Below, one piece after another: positions 23,825-32,787 of a DNA stretch of 64,000 nt. The notes beneath the pieces were generated by a model. That model saw only the letters and a list, made by a program, of their open reading frames with translations. It had not been told where the DNA came from and searched no databases. The position numbers and the translations under genes were made by a program. The number at the start of each line of letters is the position of its first letter. Within the stretch, counting starts at the first letter, position 1. Source of the DNA: Mycoplasma bradburyae (GTDB lineage Bacteria; Bacillota_I; Bacilli_A; Mycoplasmatales; Mycoplasmoidaceae); contig NZ_CP101414.1 in the NCBI RefSeq assembly GCF_024338845.1, forward strand, positions 744,001 through 808,000. The letters are read 5' to 3'.

Positions 23825-25021
23825 ATGGCTAGAAAAACTATTTTTCATATTGATTTTGATGCATTTTTTGCTTCAGTTGAAGAAAAATCCAATCCAGAAT
23901 ATATTAATAAACCATTAGTGGTTGGATCTAAATCGCATGGTTCTATTGTTTCTAGCGCTAATTATGTTGCTAGGAATTTCGGGGTTCGTTCGGCAATGCC
24001 AATTTTTCAAGCCAAAAAACTTTGTCCTTCATTAATTATTGCTGAAGTAGATTTTTCGAAATATGAAAAAGTATCTGCTTATGTATTTACTTACTTAAGA
24101 GATTTTATAACTAAGAAAATAGAAGTAGCTTCAATTGATGAATGTTATTTAGATGTTACAGATATATTAGAAAAAAATAGAAACTTAAGCGCTGTTGAAT
24201 TAGCAAAAATGATTCAAAGACAAATTTTGGAATTAACTAATTTAACTGTATCTATCGGAATTAGTTCAAATTTATTTTTAGCTAAAATGGCAACAGATCA
24301 AAACAAACCTAATGGTGTTTATGAAATCTGGCCTGAAGAAATTAAAGAAAAATTATGACCTATTAACATTAGTAAAATGTATTTAATTGGTTCAAAAAAA
24401 ATACCTGTTTTAAATGAACTAAATATTAAAAACATCGGTAATTTCGCGCAATTTAAAGATAGAGAAAAATTAATAAGCATCTTTAAGAATATGTACTGAA
24501 CTCACTACAATCATGCTAATGGTAAGGGGGATGATTTTGTAAATTATGAAAATAGTTCAAGGAAATCCGTTTCAGTTTCAAGAAATATAAGATATATGGT
24601 TAGAAACTATGACTCTATTTTAGATATTTTTGATGACTTGTTTGATGAAATTTATCAACGATTAAAAAATCAAAATCTTTTGACTAAAAATGTATCTGTT
24701 TCATTAAAGAATAATAAAACAATCTCATTATCTTATTCATTTAAGCAATTCATAGATAAGAGATCGTCTCTTTATAATAAAGCTGTTGAGTTGCTTGATA
24801 GACTTCATAATGACGAAATAGTTTCTAATATCGGTATAAGTTTTAACAACATTAAAAAGAAGTATAAATACATCCCTAATATAAATATTTATCAAGAACT
24901 TTCCAAAGAACAAAAAGACTTAACCATATTAAAAAAAATCGTCAGCGATATTAACAATGAAACTAATAAAGAATTGCTTAATATTGCCGAAGATTTTGAC
25001 TATTTTAAATATCAGAAATAA
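23825..25021 (+). CDS. Y-family DNA polymerase (DinB/Pol IV-like)
   Basis: 398 residues from ATG 23825 to TAA 25021; a TTG nine nt upstream is less likely because MARKTIFHIDFDAFFASVEE is the canonical start. Catalytic residues: the first Asp in HIDFDAFFASVEE, and the SIDECYLD motif (Asp and Glu) near residue 103. GSIVSSANYVARNFGVRSAMPIFQAKKLCP and SIGISSNLFLAKMATDQNKPNG are typical of DinB. The little-finger domain follows (SVSVSRNIRYMV...). It would carry out error-prone translesion synthesis in the cytoplasm. A homologue (MG_360) lies next to ruvAB in M. genitalium, from memory; here it stands alone on the plus strand. Its 3' end overlaps that of rnmV by 17 nt, convergent. Confidence 0.95.
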
Positions 25022-25565
25022 GTTCTTTTATTTCAGATAAATCTTTTTTTAAAAGAGATAAATATCTAAATAAACTTTTGTTGTTTCCATAAGGAATTCC
25101 AAGTTTTTTACACAACTTAATTCTTTTTATTTTTGTATCTAGATTTAAAGATAAATATTCTATCCAAGATATAGTTTTCGTATTATCTAAATCAGAACTT
25201 ATTAAATTATTAAACGCTTTTAAGATAGATTCATTACTAGCTTCAGCAATTCCTTTCTTTTTTGAATCTTTTAGTTCATTTATATCGATAAAAGCTTCTT
25301 TATATTTTTTTAACTCTTTAATAAGTCTAGATCGGATTTTTTTACCTTGATAATCTGGGTCTAAAAATAAAATAACACCTTTAGTTAAACTTAATTCCTT
25401 AATCAAATTAATTTTTTCATTAGATATTTCGGATCCATTTGTCTCTATCGTTTCGCAATCAAAAATACCTTTAAGTTTAACGGTATCAGTTTTACCTTCT
25501 ACAATGATTATTTCATTTATTCTAGGTTTTCTAGAATTTTCTTTAAATCTGGTGATTTCGCTCAT
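25005..25565 (-). CDS. rnmV: Ribonuclease M5 (5S rRNA maturase)
   Basis: 186 residues, the usual length of RNase M5. The Toprim domain has IIVEGKTDTVKL (catalytic Glu near residue 23) and GVILFLDPDYQGKKIR (Asp pair), then KKKGIAEASNESILKAF, which matches the 'GIEHAS..AI..AL' of RnmV. The C-terminal domain is helical (LCKKLGIPYGNNKSLFRYLSLL). It cuts double-stranded 5S rRNA precursor in complex with ribosomal protein L18. Its ATG overlaps the stop of prs by 4 nt, so the two are translationally coupled. Its 3' end crosses the 3' end of the Y-family polymerase. Confidence 0.93.
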   Translation of the reverse strand: MSEITRFKENSRKPRINEIIIVEGKTDTVKLKGIFDCETIETNGSEISNEKINLIKELSLTKGVILFLDPDYQGKKIRSRLIKELKKYKEAFIDINELKDSKKKGIAEASNESILKAFNNLISSDLDNTKTISWIEYLSLNLDTKIKRIKLCKKLGIPYGNNKSLFRYLSLLKKDLSEIKELISDI

Positions 25566-26539
25566 TCTTGATAAAGTGTATAAACATCACTAATTGAACC
25601 ACCATTCATATAAGCTTCCAATACTAAGCTATAAAAGTGGTCTAATTTAACAACTTTAAATTGTTTTTTATCTTTAAGATTTTTTGCCGATTGATCAATT
25701 GTATCAGTTATATAAATCTCATCGATTTCTTTGTTTTTATAACATTCATCAAATAATTCAATTGCATTTTTATTTAACAATCCATGAGTTGCCATTACTA
25801 AAACTTTTTTAGCTCCGTTTTTATGAAGTAATTTAGCTGCAGACATAATCGTTCCACCTGTGTCGATCATATCGTCAACTAAAATACAACATTTGTTAGA
25901 AACTTCACCTAAAATATTAATTGATTCAGCAACATTTGGTTTAGGTCTTCTTTTATCAATAATAGCTAAAGGAACGTTAATTGATTCAGCTATTTTTCTA
26001 GCTCTTTTAACACCACCATAATCAGGTGAAACCACAACTAAATCATCAATTTTATTATTAACCAAAACGTGGCACAACAAAACAAATGAAGCTTTTAAGG
26101 TATCAACCGGAATATCAAAGAAACCTTGCGTTTGATCGCTATGAATATCAGTCAATGTAACTCTATCAGCTCCAGCCTTAGTTATTAAATCAGCTACCAA
26201 TTTAGAAGTTATCGGTTCTCTACCCGCTGATTTACGATCTTGTCTAGCGTAACCATAATAAGGCATTAATGCTGTTATTGATTTAGCTGAAGCGCGTTTA
26301 GCAGAATCAATAGCAACTAATAGTTCCATTAAGTTATCATTCACTGGAGAGTTAGTTGATTGTATAAAAATCACATCTTTATTTCTTAAGGTGCAATCTG
26401 GTCTAACAAAAATTTCTCCATCAGCAAATCTTTGAATCGTAATGTCACCAGGCTCAATACCTAATCTAGAACAAACAGATTCTGTTAATTTTTTAGAGGC
26501 AGATAAGCCAAAGATTATATGATTTGATTTTATATGCAT
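25562..26539 (-). CDS. prs: Ribose-phosphate pyrophosphokinase (PRPP synthetase)
   Basis: 325 residues, full length. Conserved elements: FADGEIFVRPDCTLRNKDVIFIQST, MPYYGYARQDRKSAGREPITSKLVADLI, the DIHSDQTQGFFDIPVD loop, and the PRPP-binding CILVDDMIDTGGT near residue 217. It makes PRPP from ribose 5-phosphate and ATP. In this window PRPP is the co-substrate for the nicotinamide phosphoribosyltransferase at 59070-60458. The start ATG is followed by HIKSNHIIFGLSASKKLTE, a normal N-terminus. Upstream is an AT-rich gap; a TTGCAA at 26594-26599 followed by TATTAA after 16 nt is a weak promoter candidate. Confidence 0.97.
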   Translation of the reverse strand: MHIKSNHIIFGLSASKKLTESVCSRLGIEPGDITIQRFADGEIFVRPDCTLRNKDVIFIQSTNSPVNDNLMELLVAIDSAKRASAKSITALMPYYGYARQDRKSAGREPITSKLVADLITKAGADRVTLTDIHSDQTQGFFDIPVDTLKASFVLLCHVLVNNKIDDLVVVSPDYGGVKRARKIAESINVPLAIIDKRRPKPNVAESINILGEVSNKCCILVDDMIDTGGTIMSAAKLLHKNGAKKVLVMATHGLLNKNAIELFDECYKNKEIDEIYITDTIDQSAKNLKDKKQFKVVKLDHFYSLVLEAYMNGGSISDVYTLYQE

Positions 26540-26823
26540 TGTTAATTATTAATATAACAATTTTATATTAATTAATATATCTAGTTAACCAAATTGCAAG
26601 TAAAAATAAAGATTTTTATTTAGTCATTTACTGAAATTTAAAAAAAAAAGCGGTGTTTATTTTTTGATTAAATATTTTAGAAGATTTTTAATTTTTTAAC
26701 ATTAGTTTTTATAAAAATTATTAGTTATTTAACAACTAAATATAAGACCTTGTAAAATAAATTAAATATAAAAATATATATCTTTGACAAAGATATATTT
26801 TAAATCTAATTAAATATCATTTA
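26540..26823. other. Non-coding gap upstream of prs
   Basis: No gene seen. It probably holds the prs promoter on the minus strand. A near-perfect dyad centred on 26787 (ATATATCTTTG-A-CAAAGATATAT, 26776-26798) has no room for a hairpin loop and could only be a DNA-level binding site, if anything. Otherwise plain AT-rich sequence. Confidence 0.5.
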
Positions 26824-26853
26824 AAAACCCATTAATTTGAATTAATGGGTTTT
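26824..26853 (-). terminator. Perfect 14-bp stem-loop, intrinsic terminator
   Basis: AAAACCCATTAATT and its exact complement flank a 2-nt centre, so in practice the loop would open to 4-6 nt. Read on the minus strand the stem is followed by TTTTT. It would end a transcript coming from the TM2 gene region; on the plus strand the T-rich GTTTT also follows. Confidence 0.72.
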
Positions 26854-27032
26854 GTTTTAAACATTTATTTAATCTTATTTTCTATGATTTAAGTTTTCTT
26901 CTTAATTACTTTTCTTCAATTAGTTATCTTCAACTTTAAATCGAACAGAAACTATTATTAATTTCTATATGAATAATTGTCTTATTGTCGCTAATTAAAC
27001 GAATTTATGAAAGGATATTCATATCTATTTTC
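26854..27032. other. AT-rich non-coding sequence
   Basis: Between the terminator at 26824-26853 and the small ORF at 27033. No coding frame or RNA structure that I can support. Confidence 0.5.
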
Positions 27033-27188
27033 TTAAAGATAGAATTCCCTATTGCTATACTCATTACCATTATTATCAATGATAAAATGCCGCGAACCAA
27101 AGGAATAAGAAACTACTAAAACTGCAGCTAAAATCGCAATCCCTCTTAGCATGCCGATATTTTCTAATATTAAGAAATGACTATTCAT
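27033..27188 (-). CDS. Small hypothetical protein with one membrane span (doubtful)
   Basis: ATG 27188 to TAA 27033 gives 51 residues: a hydrophobic stretch IGMLRGIAILAAVLVVSYSF preceded by a short polar segment and followed by a polar Asn-rich tail (NNGNEYSNREFYL). The frame also stays open upstream of the ATG (KKWFIKYKLD). It could be a tiny membrane protein or a remnant. It lies on the same strand as, and downstream of, the TM2 gene. No family recognised. Confidence 0.35.
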   Translation of the reverse strand: MNSHFLILENIGMLRGIAILAAVLVVSYSFGSRHFIIDNNGNEYSNREFYL

Positions 27189-27241
27189 ATCTAATTTGTA
27201 TTTAATGAACCATTTTTTATAGCTATAGGCATTACATAAAT

Positions 27242-27469
27242 TTATGAAACTATGAAAATAGTAAATATTGTTACAGCTATTATAATCATGGATATAAGAT
27301 AAGTATCTTTAGTAGAATCTGTAGATTTCAGAGAATCACCATTAAATACAACTACTTTAACAAGTATTAATACAATATATATTAATTCTATCAACGTTGA
27401 AATGATCATACATATCAGAATTGATATGCAACTTGACGCTAAATTTTTAGTCTGACTTTTTAAAAAGTT
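27242..27469 (-). pseudogene. Short two-helix membrane ORF without a usual start
   Basis: An open frame of about 75 codons ends at TAA 27242. It encodes two hydrophobic segments (SSCISILICMIISTLIELIYIVLIL and YLISMIIIAVTIFTIFIV) joined by a polar Ser/Asp/Lys linker. No ATG, GTG or TTG occurs before the first hydrophobic helix, and a stop lies directly upstream (27470). Only an internal ATG (CMI) is available. This looks like a fragment of a decayed membrane-protein gene, or a gene using ATT/ATA. The composition is protein-like, but confidence is low. Confidence 0.35.
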
Positions 27470-27514
27470 TTATTTAAATCTTTTTAATTGATTGCAAATT
27501 TAATAAAAGTTAAA

Positions 27515-27730
27515 TTATGCTTTTCAATCAGATATTAATTGACCATTTTCATCTTTCATTTTTCCGCATATAGCTAAGACAAAATCAATCATTGCTCAAA
27601 TTCCTAATCCACCTGCGGTTAATAATTTAGCTATACCTAAACCGATACGTCCAGCATAGAATCTATCAACGCCTAGCCCTCCTAGAAAAAACGATAATAA
27701 AGATAAAACAAGTCTACTTTTTTGACTCAT
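27515..27730 (-). CDS. TM2-domain membrane protein
   Basis: 71 residues from ATG 27730 to TAA 27515, with UGA codons read as Trp (this is why it is missed under the standard code). A good ribosome-binding sequence, GGAGAA, precedes the ATG. It matches the TM2 domain: a basic start MSQKSRLVLSLLSFFLGGLGVDRFYAG, then GLGIAKLLTAGGLGIWAMIDFVLAICG, with the conserved LGxxGxxRFY, Gly-rich and W..D elements, and a C-terminal polar KDENGQLI. Two transmembrane helices with a short turn (GVDRFYAGRIG) are expected. The biological role of bacterial TM2 proteins is unclear. Its probable promoter contains a (TA)11 repeat. Confidence 0.88.
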
Positions 27731-27825
27731 AAATTATTTTCTCCAATAAATAATTAAATTCTTATTAATTTGGATTCAGATAAATCTAAATTAAATAAAT
27801 ATGTTAATTTCTTTAACACACACAA

Positions 27826-27856
27826 ATTATATATATATATATATATATAATTGCAA
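27826..27856 (-). promoter_or_regulatory. Probable TM2 promoter with repeat-filled spacer
   Basis: On the minus strand TTGCAA (27851-27856) and TATAAT (27826-27831) are separated by 19 nt made almost wholly of TA repeats. It lies about 95 nt upstream of the TM2 start and just downstream of the terminator of the previous gene. The exact -10 is uncertain since the repeat offers several registers. Confidence 0.55.
27828..27849. repeat. (TA)11 dinucleotide repeat
   Basis: Twenty-two alternating T and A bases without interruption. Simple repeats of this kind change length by slipped-strand mispairing. It sits between the -35 and -10 elements of the probable TM2 promoter. Confidence 0.95.
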
Positions 27857-27901
27857 GTCATAAGATCGATTTTAAGCAAAAATGCTCGATTATTTTAATA
27901 A

Positions 27902-27927
27902 AAAAGGTACACCTTAGTGTACCTTTT
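27902..27927 (-). terminator. Intrinsic terminator of the BMP-type lipoprotein
   Basis: AAAAGGTACAC and GTGTACCTTTT form a perfect 11-bp stem with a CTTA loop, 24 nt after the lipoprotein stop. Minus-strand reading ends in TTTTT. The symmetrical A/T flanks would let it work on the plus strand too. Confidence 0.88.
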
Positions 27928-27950
27928 ATTTAGATTTTTGATTCTCTTAA

Positions 27951-29711
27951 TTATCTTAGTTTAGAGAATACAAATGTTTTCTTAGATTGATTTAATAATT
28001 CGCCTGTTGCTTGTTTTTTAGAAGAAGCTAATAATGCGCTAGCGTGACTTAAAGCGTTATTATTTCCTTCAATAGTTAATACAGGTAATAATTTAGCATC
28101 AGCATCGATTTTAGTTTTAAAAGTTGTTAATTCGTTACCTTTAATTACTCATCTATCTTTAGAATCTAATAAAGTAGAAGTACCAGCTAAAATTTTAACG
28201 TATTGATCTAAGATAGATTGTTTATTGGTATCAGTCACTGTAACTAATGCAGATGATTCAATTTGCTTAGGTTCATTTGATGCAGTTGCAGTAGCAGTTG
28301 CTTCTGCGCTAGTTCCTGAATCACCTGACATTGTTGTTACTCCAGCACCACCTGCACCAGCTTCACCTGCAGCTGCAGGATCCGCTCTTAATGTTGAAGC
28401 TCTAGAAGCAGGAGTCATTGATTCCATACCCATCATATTGACATTGTTTACATCTGCGCCAGTTGATACAGAAGCACTAGCATCTGCTTCAGCTGTTGAC
28501 TTAGTTTTTTTAAATAAATCAGCTAAATCTGGTAAATATGCTAATCCTGCGTTTGATAATGAAACACCGTTGTTAGCTAATGAAGCTAGGTTATTTCAAC
28601 CGTATCCATAGAATCCATTATACACCTTACCATCTTTAATAGCTTTTAAAGTTGAATATACAGCAACATCTAACGCTTTAACAGTTGAGAAAGCGATGGT
28701 TTTTCCTCCAGGAGCGCCTTGTAAAGCTTGAGTAGTTGCTAAATTTTCTTGAGCAGTATCAACACCGATTAATTGAGCTTTGTGTTGTTCTTTTTTAGAT
28801 AAAATAGCTGATTGACTTAAAGCTGTTTGAGGACCAGCAACTGGATAAACTAATGAAGCACCGTTATCTAATAAACCATCAGTAATTGTTGTAGCTTTTT
28901 GTTCAGTGTTACTGAATGATCCTGATACATCAGCAGCTAAACTATCACGAGCTCCATCATTTTGTGTTTTATTAGAACTTATTCAAGATAATTTTTTAAA
29001 TCCTTTAACTTTTGGTTGAACGTATTCATTAAAGAATATAGCACCTAATCTAAATCCATTTAAGAAACTAACTGTAGAAGGAAGAGCTAATCCAACAAAT
29101 GAACCAATTCCATATGTTTCTTTTCCATCTACCATTACAGTTTTGAAGAAACCAGAATTTTTATTTACTAAAACTCCAGCAGCAATACCAGTTAAGAAAG
29201 CAGCGCTTTCAGTTTGGAAAGTTATAGCTGAAATATTAGTACCGTTTGTTTTAGAAATAACACCATCAACGAAAATAAATCCAAAGTCTTTAAATTCATT
29301 GTAATAAGCAGTGTTATCTAGAATCTTATTTAAAGCAGATTCTTGATTAAACCCAGTAGCTACAGCAACTAAAGAACCTTCATTTTTAATTTGTCTGTAA
29401 GTGTTGATTCTCTTATCATCAGTATCACCAGGTCTCTTTCATAAACCATCGTTTACTGAAATACTACTACTATTAGCTTGTGGAATGTCAATCATTAATT
29501 CTTTTTTATAGAAATCTCTAATTCCATTAAAAGAACTTTCAGAGAATGATTGGTCAGCTAAAGTTGATGAATCATTAGATACTACCAACTGAACTGAAGA
29601 TTTATAAGAAAGTGAAGCTCCACAAGATGCTAGAGTAGCTCCTGCGATTGAAGCAGCACCTGCGATCCCTAAAGCAGTTGTTATTTTTTTAACTTTAGTT
29701 TTATTTTTCAT
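27951..29711 (-). CDS. BMP/PnrA-family substrate-binding lipoprotein
   Basis: 586 residues from ATG 29711 to TAA 27951 (UGA = Trp). Signal peptide MKNKTKVKKITTALGIAGAASIAGATLASC with lipobox ATLASC. The middle follows the basic-membrane-protein fold: SFNGIRDFYKK, LVAVATGFNQESALNKIL, FGFIFVDGVI, ITFQTESAAFLTGIAAGVLV, FVGLALPSTVSFLNGFRLGA, VYPVAGPQTALSQSAIL, LIGVDTAQEN and DVAVYSTLKAIKDGKVYNG. Known members bind nucleosides for an ABC importer. An Ala/Gly/Thr/Ser-rich segment (about 28260-28420) is inserted near the C-terminus, followed by a helical domain unlike the ordinary family (usual length 330-400). No ABC ATPase or permease is adjacent, so partners must be elsewhere. Confidence 0.86.
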
Positions 29712-29749
29712 AAATTATCGTATGTACCTTCAAATATTTACTTAATCTT

Positions 29750-29780
29750 ATTATATATATTAATGCGATAAATTAACCAA
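29750..29780 (-). promoter_or_regulatory. Probable promoter of the BMP-type lipoprotein
   Basis: TATAAT at 29750-29755 and TTGGTT at 29775-29780 on the minus strand, spacer 19 nt, 39 nt upstream of the ATG. GAAGG at about 29728-29732 is a plausible ribosome-binding sequence. Confidence 0.5.
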
Positions 29781-30126
29781 AACTTTTTTAAAAACATTAA
29801 ATATTGGTTATTTATTACTAATATAATCCAATAATTTTCTTTGAATACTTTGGCATAATCACAAATTATATATCTAGTTTTATTGTTAATTTAGATTGAG
29901 ACAAAATAATATCTAATATGCTTTATTAATAAAGAAATTTGAATATCAATTTAATTAAATAAAATAGTTTTTAATTTCAATAAATGTGTTTTTCTTTCTT
30001 TTTAAATGCGAGATATATAGATCTAATAGTAAGATCAGAATTAAAAAAATAAGATCATTTCTAAATTTAGATATTTTTCAATTATAACTATTACATAGTT
30101 AATAAACACAACTAGATCATTGAGCT
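29781..30126. other. Divergent non-coding gap between BMP lipoprotein and thyA
   Basis: AT-rich, with no coding frame I can support on either strand. It must hold the thyA promoter; I could not single out one. Confidence 0.5.
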
Positions 30127-30996
30127 ATGAAAACTTATTTAAATTTATTAGAAAAAGTAAAAAACGAAGGTGAAATTAAAAAAGATCGAACTGATACTGG
30201 CACTATCTCTTACTTTGGTACACAAGCTAGGTATGATTTAAGAGAAGGGTTTCCATTGCTAACAACAAAAAAGATGGCTTGAAAAGCTATTTGCCATGAA
30301 TTGTTGTGATTTCTTAAAGGTGATACGAATATTAAATACTTAGTTGATCGCAATGTTAATATCTGAAATGAATGACCTTACGAGATTTTTAAAAAATCTA
30401 ATGATTATAATCAAGAAAGCTTAAAAGAATTTGTAGAAAAAATAAAAAACGACGGTAAATTTGCTGAAAAATACGGAAAATTGGGTCCGGTTTATGGAAA
30501 ACAATGACGCGATTTTTTTGGTATTGATCAAATAAAATGAGTTGTTGATGAAATTAAGAAAAATCCGTTTTCAAGAAGATTAATTGTAAGCGCTTGAAAT
30601 CCAGCAGAAATTAAAGATATGGCATTACCCCCTTGTCATAGTTTTTTTCAATTTTTCGTGAATGAAAAAAGGGAATTATCACTTCAACTATACCAAAGAA
30701 GTGGTGATATGTTTCTAGGCGTCCCTTTTAATATAGCTTCGTATAGTTTGTTACTCTTAATGGTAGCTCAAGTAAGCGATTTAAAAGTCGGTGAATTTAT
30801 TCATACAATTGGCGATACTCATATTTATTTAAATCATATTGATCAGGTAAATATTCAATTAAAAAGACAACCAAAAAAATCACCTAAAGTTATTTTGAAT
30901 CCTGAAATAAAAGATATCTTCAAATTTACGTTTGAAGATATCACTTTAGAAGACTATGAATACGATGAAGCAATTAAAGCTAAGGTGGCCGTCTAA
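30127..30996 (+). CDS. thyA: Thymidylate synthase
   Basis: 289 residues from ATG 30127 to TAA 30996 with six UGA Trp codons. Diagnostic elements: [32 protein letters not shown], the catalytic Cys at about 170 in [11 protein letters not shown], the folate/dUMP-binding [17 protein letters not shown], and HIYLNHIDQ. It methylates dUMP to dTMP with methylene-tetrahydrofolate, which is oxidised to dihydrofolate. The stop overlaps the start of the next gene (TAATG), so this enzyme and the DHFR-dCMP deaminase that supplies dUMP and recycles folate are translated together. Confidence 0.98.
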
Positions 30997-31946
30997 TGAT
31001 TAAATTAATTGTAGCTGTTGATCAAAATAACCTTATTGGCGATAAAGATAAAATGCCATGGCATATTAAAGAAGAATTTGTTCATTTTAGAAATACAACT
31101 ATTCATCATGCATTATTATTCGGTAAGAGAACTTTATTGGGTTTAAAGTCAAAACTTAAAAATCGCAAAATTTATGTTTTAAGTAACGTTGATCAACCTA
31201 TGGCTGATCATACAATCCATAATGATAAGGAATTGTTAGATTTATTTAACGAATATAAAGATAGCGAAAAAATTCTCTTTATAGCAGGCGGTAAATCAGT
31301 TTATGAAAAATATTATATGTACGCTGACGAGATCATAATATCTAGAATTAAAAATTCATATAAAGGAGATGTTTATCTTAATTTAGATCTAAGTAATTAC
31401 CGATTAATAAAAACGATAGATTTTAACGAATTCACCGTCGAATATTGAAATAAAAATTCTTCCAATAATAACTTAAATCCTAATGCTATTTCTTGAGATG
31501 AATATTTTATGATGTTAGCTAAAACATCAGCAATGCGTTCAAAAGATCCATCAACTCAAGTTGGTGCATGTGTGGTTAATGATAAAAAATACGTAATAGG
31601 CTTAGGGTATAACGGAATGCCTAAAGGTTTAGATAACATCTTTCCTTGAAAAAGGGAAGATGAAGACCCTTCAAAGACTAAATACCCTTATGTAATTCAT
31701 GCTGAAATAAACGCTATTTTAAATACTAGTACTATTATTAAAGATTGCACTCTTTATACAAACTTGTTTCCTTGTTCTAATTGCGCAAAAACTATTGTTC
31801 AGAGTGGAATTATTGAAGTTGTTTATGAAGATAATAAATACGAACACTTGCCTGATAATAAGATATCAACATTCATTTTGGAAAGCGCTGGAATTAAATT
31901 AAGGCAACATAAGACCAGTCATAAAATAATTAAAGAAAATAGTTAG
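30996..31946 (+). CDS. Fused dihydrofolate reductase - dCMP deaminase
   Basis: One 316-residue frame from ATG 30996 to TAG 31946 when UGA is Trp. Residues 1-150 are dihydrofolate reductase: [32 protein letters not shown] (acidic active-site residue in EEF), [16 protein letters not shown], and [14 protein letters not shown] for NADPH. Trp151 and a 15-residue Asn-rich linker follow. Residues 167-310 are dCMP deaminase: [28 protein letters not shown], the zinc/catalytic HAE (His235, Glu237) and PCSNC (Cys260, Cys263). The second domain has no stop, no RBS and no separate start before it. In most bacteria these are separate genes. Coupling to thyA by TAATG makes a compact dCMP to dTMP module. Whether the fusion stays intact in the cell is not shown. 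Confidence 0.92.
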
Positions 31947-32025
31947 TTTTGTTTAATATTTTTTTAAAAATACGCGGTAAAATAGCTATTTTTTCAAAAA
32001 TTAATATATTAAAACAATAATAGAT

Positions 32026-32787
32026 TTATTTAGAAAATTCATTTTCAAATCATTCTAGTATTACTTGATATGAATGATTTATTAATTCTTCTTTATTAAG
32101 AATTAATTCTTTATTATTTTTCTTATCAAATACTTTAAAACGATAATCCACTTTATCTAAAACATGATCTGATAATTGATCATCTAACTTTTTATTCAAT
32201 TCATTTAACTTTACATAGTCTGATATGACTTTGTAAATTTTTAAATTTTTAAAGTTGTTGATATGACACACTTGAGCTATTGCACAAGCTTCCATTTCTA
32301 ATACATCAATAGGTATATTAAGTTTCGAAATTATTGCTTCGTAGTTAAAACGATTTATAAAACTATCGGTTGTTAAACAAGTATAACTTCCGTTTTTTAA
32401 TTCGTATGATGCTGGTAGTTTTGGTATTTGTCCAAACTCGTAATTAAAATAAGTAACATCTACATCGCCATAAACCAATTTATTTATTTCAATTAATTCA
32501 GCTGGTTTTAATTGATGATTTATTGATCCAGAAATTCCAATATTAATAATATTTTTATAACAATCCAGATCAATTATATGCTGAGTGCAACTTGCTGCGT
32601 TTGTTTTACCGATACCAGAAATAGCAATATCTACATCACCAATTTTTTCAGAACTGTAAATGAAATTAGAATTACTATTCTTTTTATAGTCGTATTGTTT
32701 GAATATTAAATCAACTTCATCGAACATTGCGGCTATAATTATATATTTTTTGTTTGGGTTATTTTTGTTCGTTTTTCATTTGAACAT
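32026..32787 (-). CDS. mtnN: 5'-methylthioadenosine/S-adenosylhomocysteine nucleosidase
   Basis: Homologue of the Pfs/MTAN family: KYIIIAAMFDEVDLIF near the N-terminus (family 'IGIIGAMEEEV'), VDIAISGIGKTNAA, NIGISGSI, the Y-FGQIPKLPASY region, DVLEMEACAIAQVCH with the substrate Glu-Met-Glu, and VISDYVKLNE containing the catalytic Asp. The ATG at 32727 would remove the first beta strand, so I use ATG 32787 (MFKWKTNKNNPNKKYIII), giving 253 residues and a 29-nt overlap with the preceding nadD gene. The enzyme removes adenine from MTA and SAH, feeding purine salvage. A TTAA stop at 32026 follows three Trp/Phe-rich codons. Confidence 0.88.

Noticed and set aside
26776-26798. Palindrome ATATATCTTTG-A-CAAAGATATAT as a hairpin or terminator
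   Set aside because: Only one base at the centre and an AT-rich stem; too little loop for a stable RNA hairpin. It may be a protein site, but nothing supports one.
26540-27514. Structural RNA gene (rnpB, 4.5S, tmRNA or tRNA) in the large gap
   Set aside because: No GC-rich paired segments, no tRNA-like arms, no conserved RNA motifs; only AT-rich sequence, a terminator and two tiny ORFs.
28225-28611. 128-residue plus-strand frame, Ala/Val/Pro-rich
   Set aside because: Shadow of the Ala-rich insert of the BMP-type lipoprotein; its composition is explained by the repeats on the other strand.
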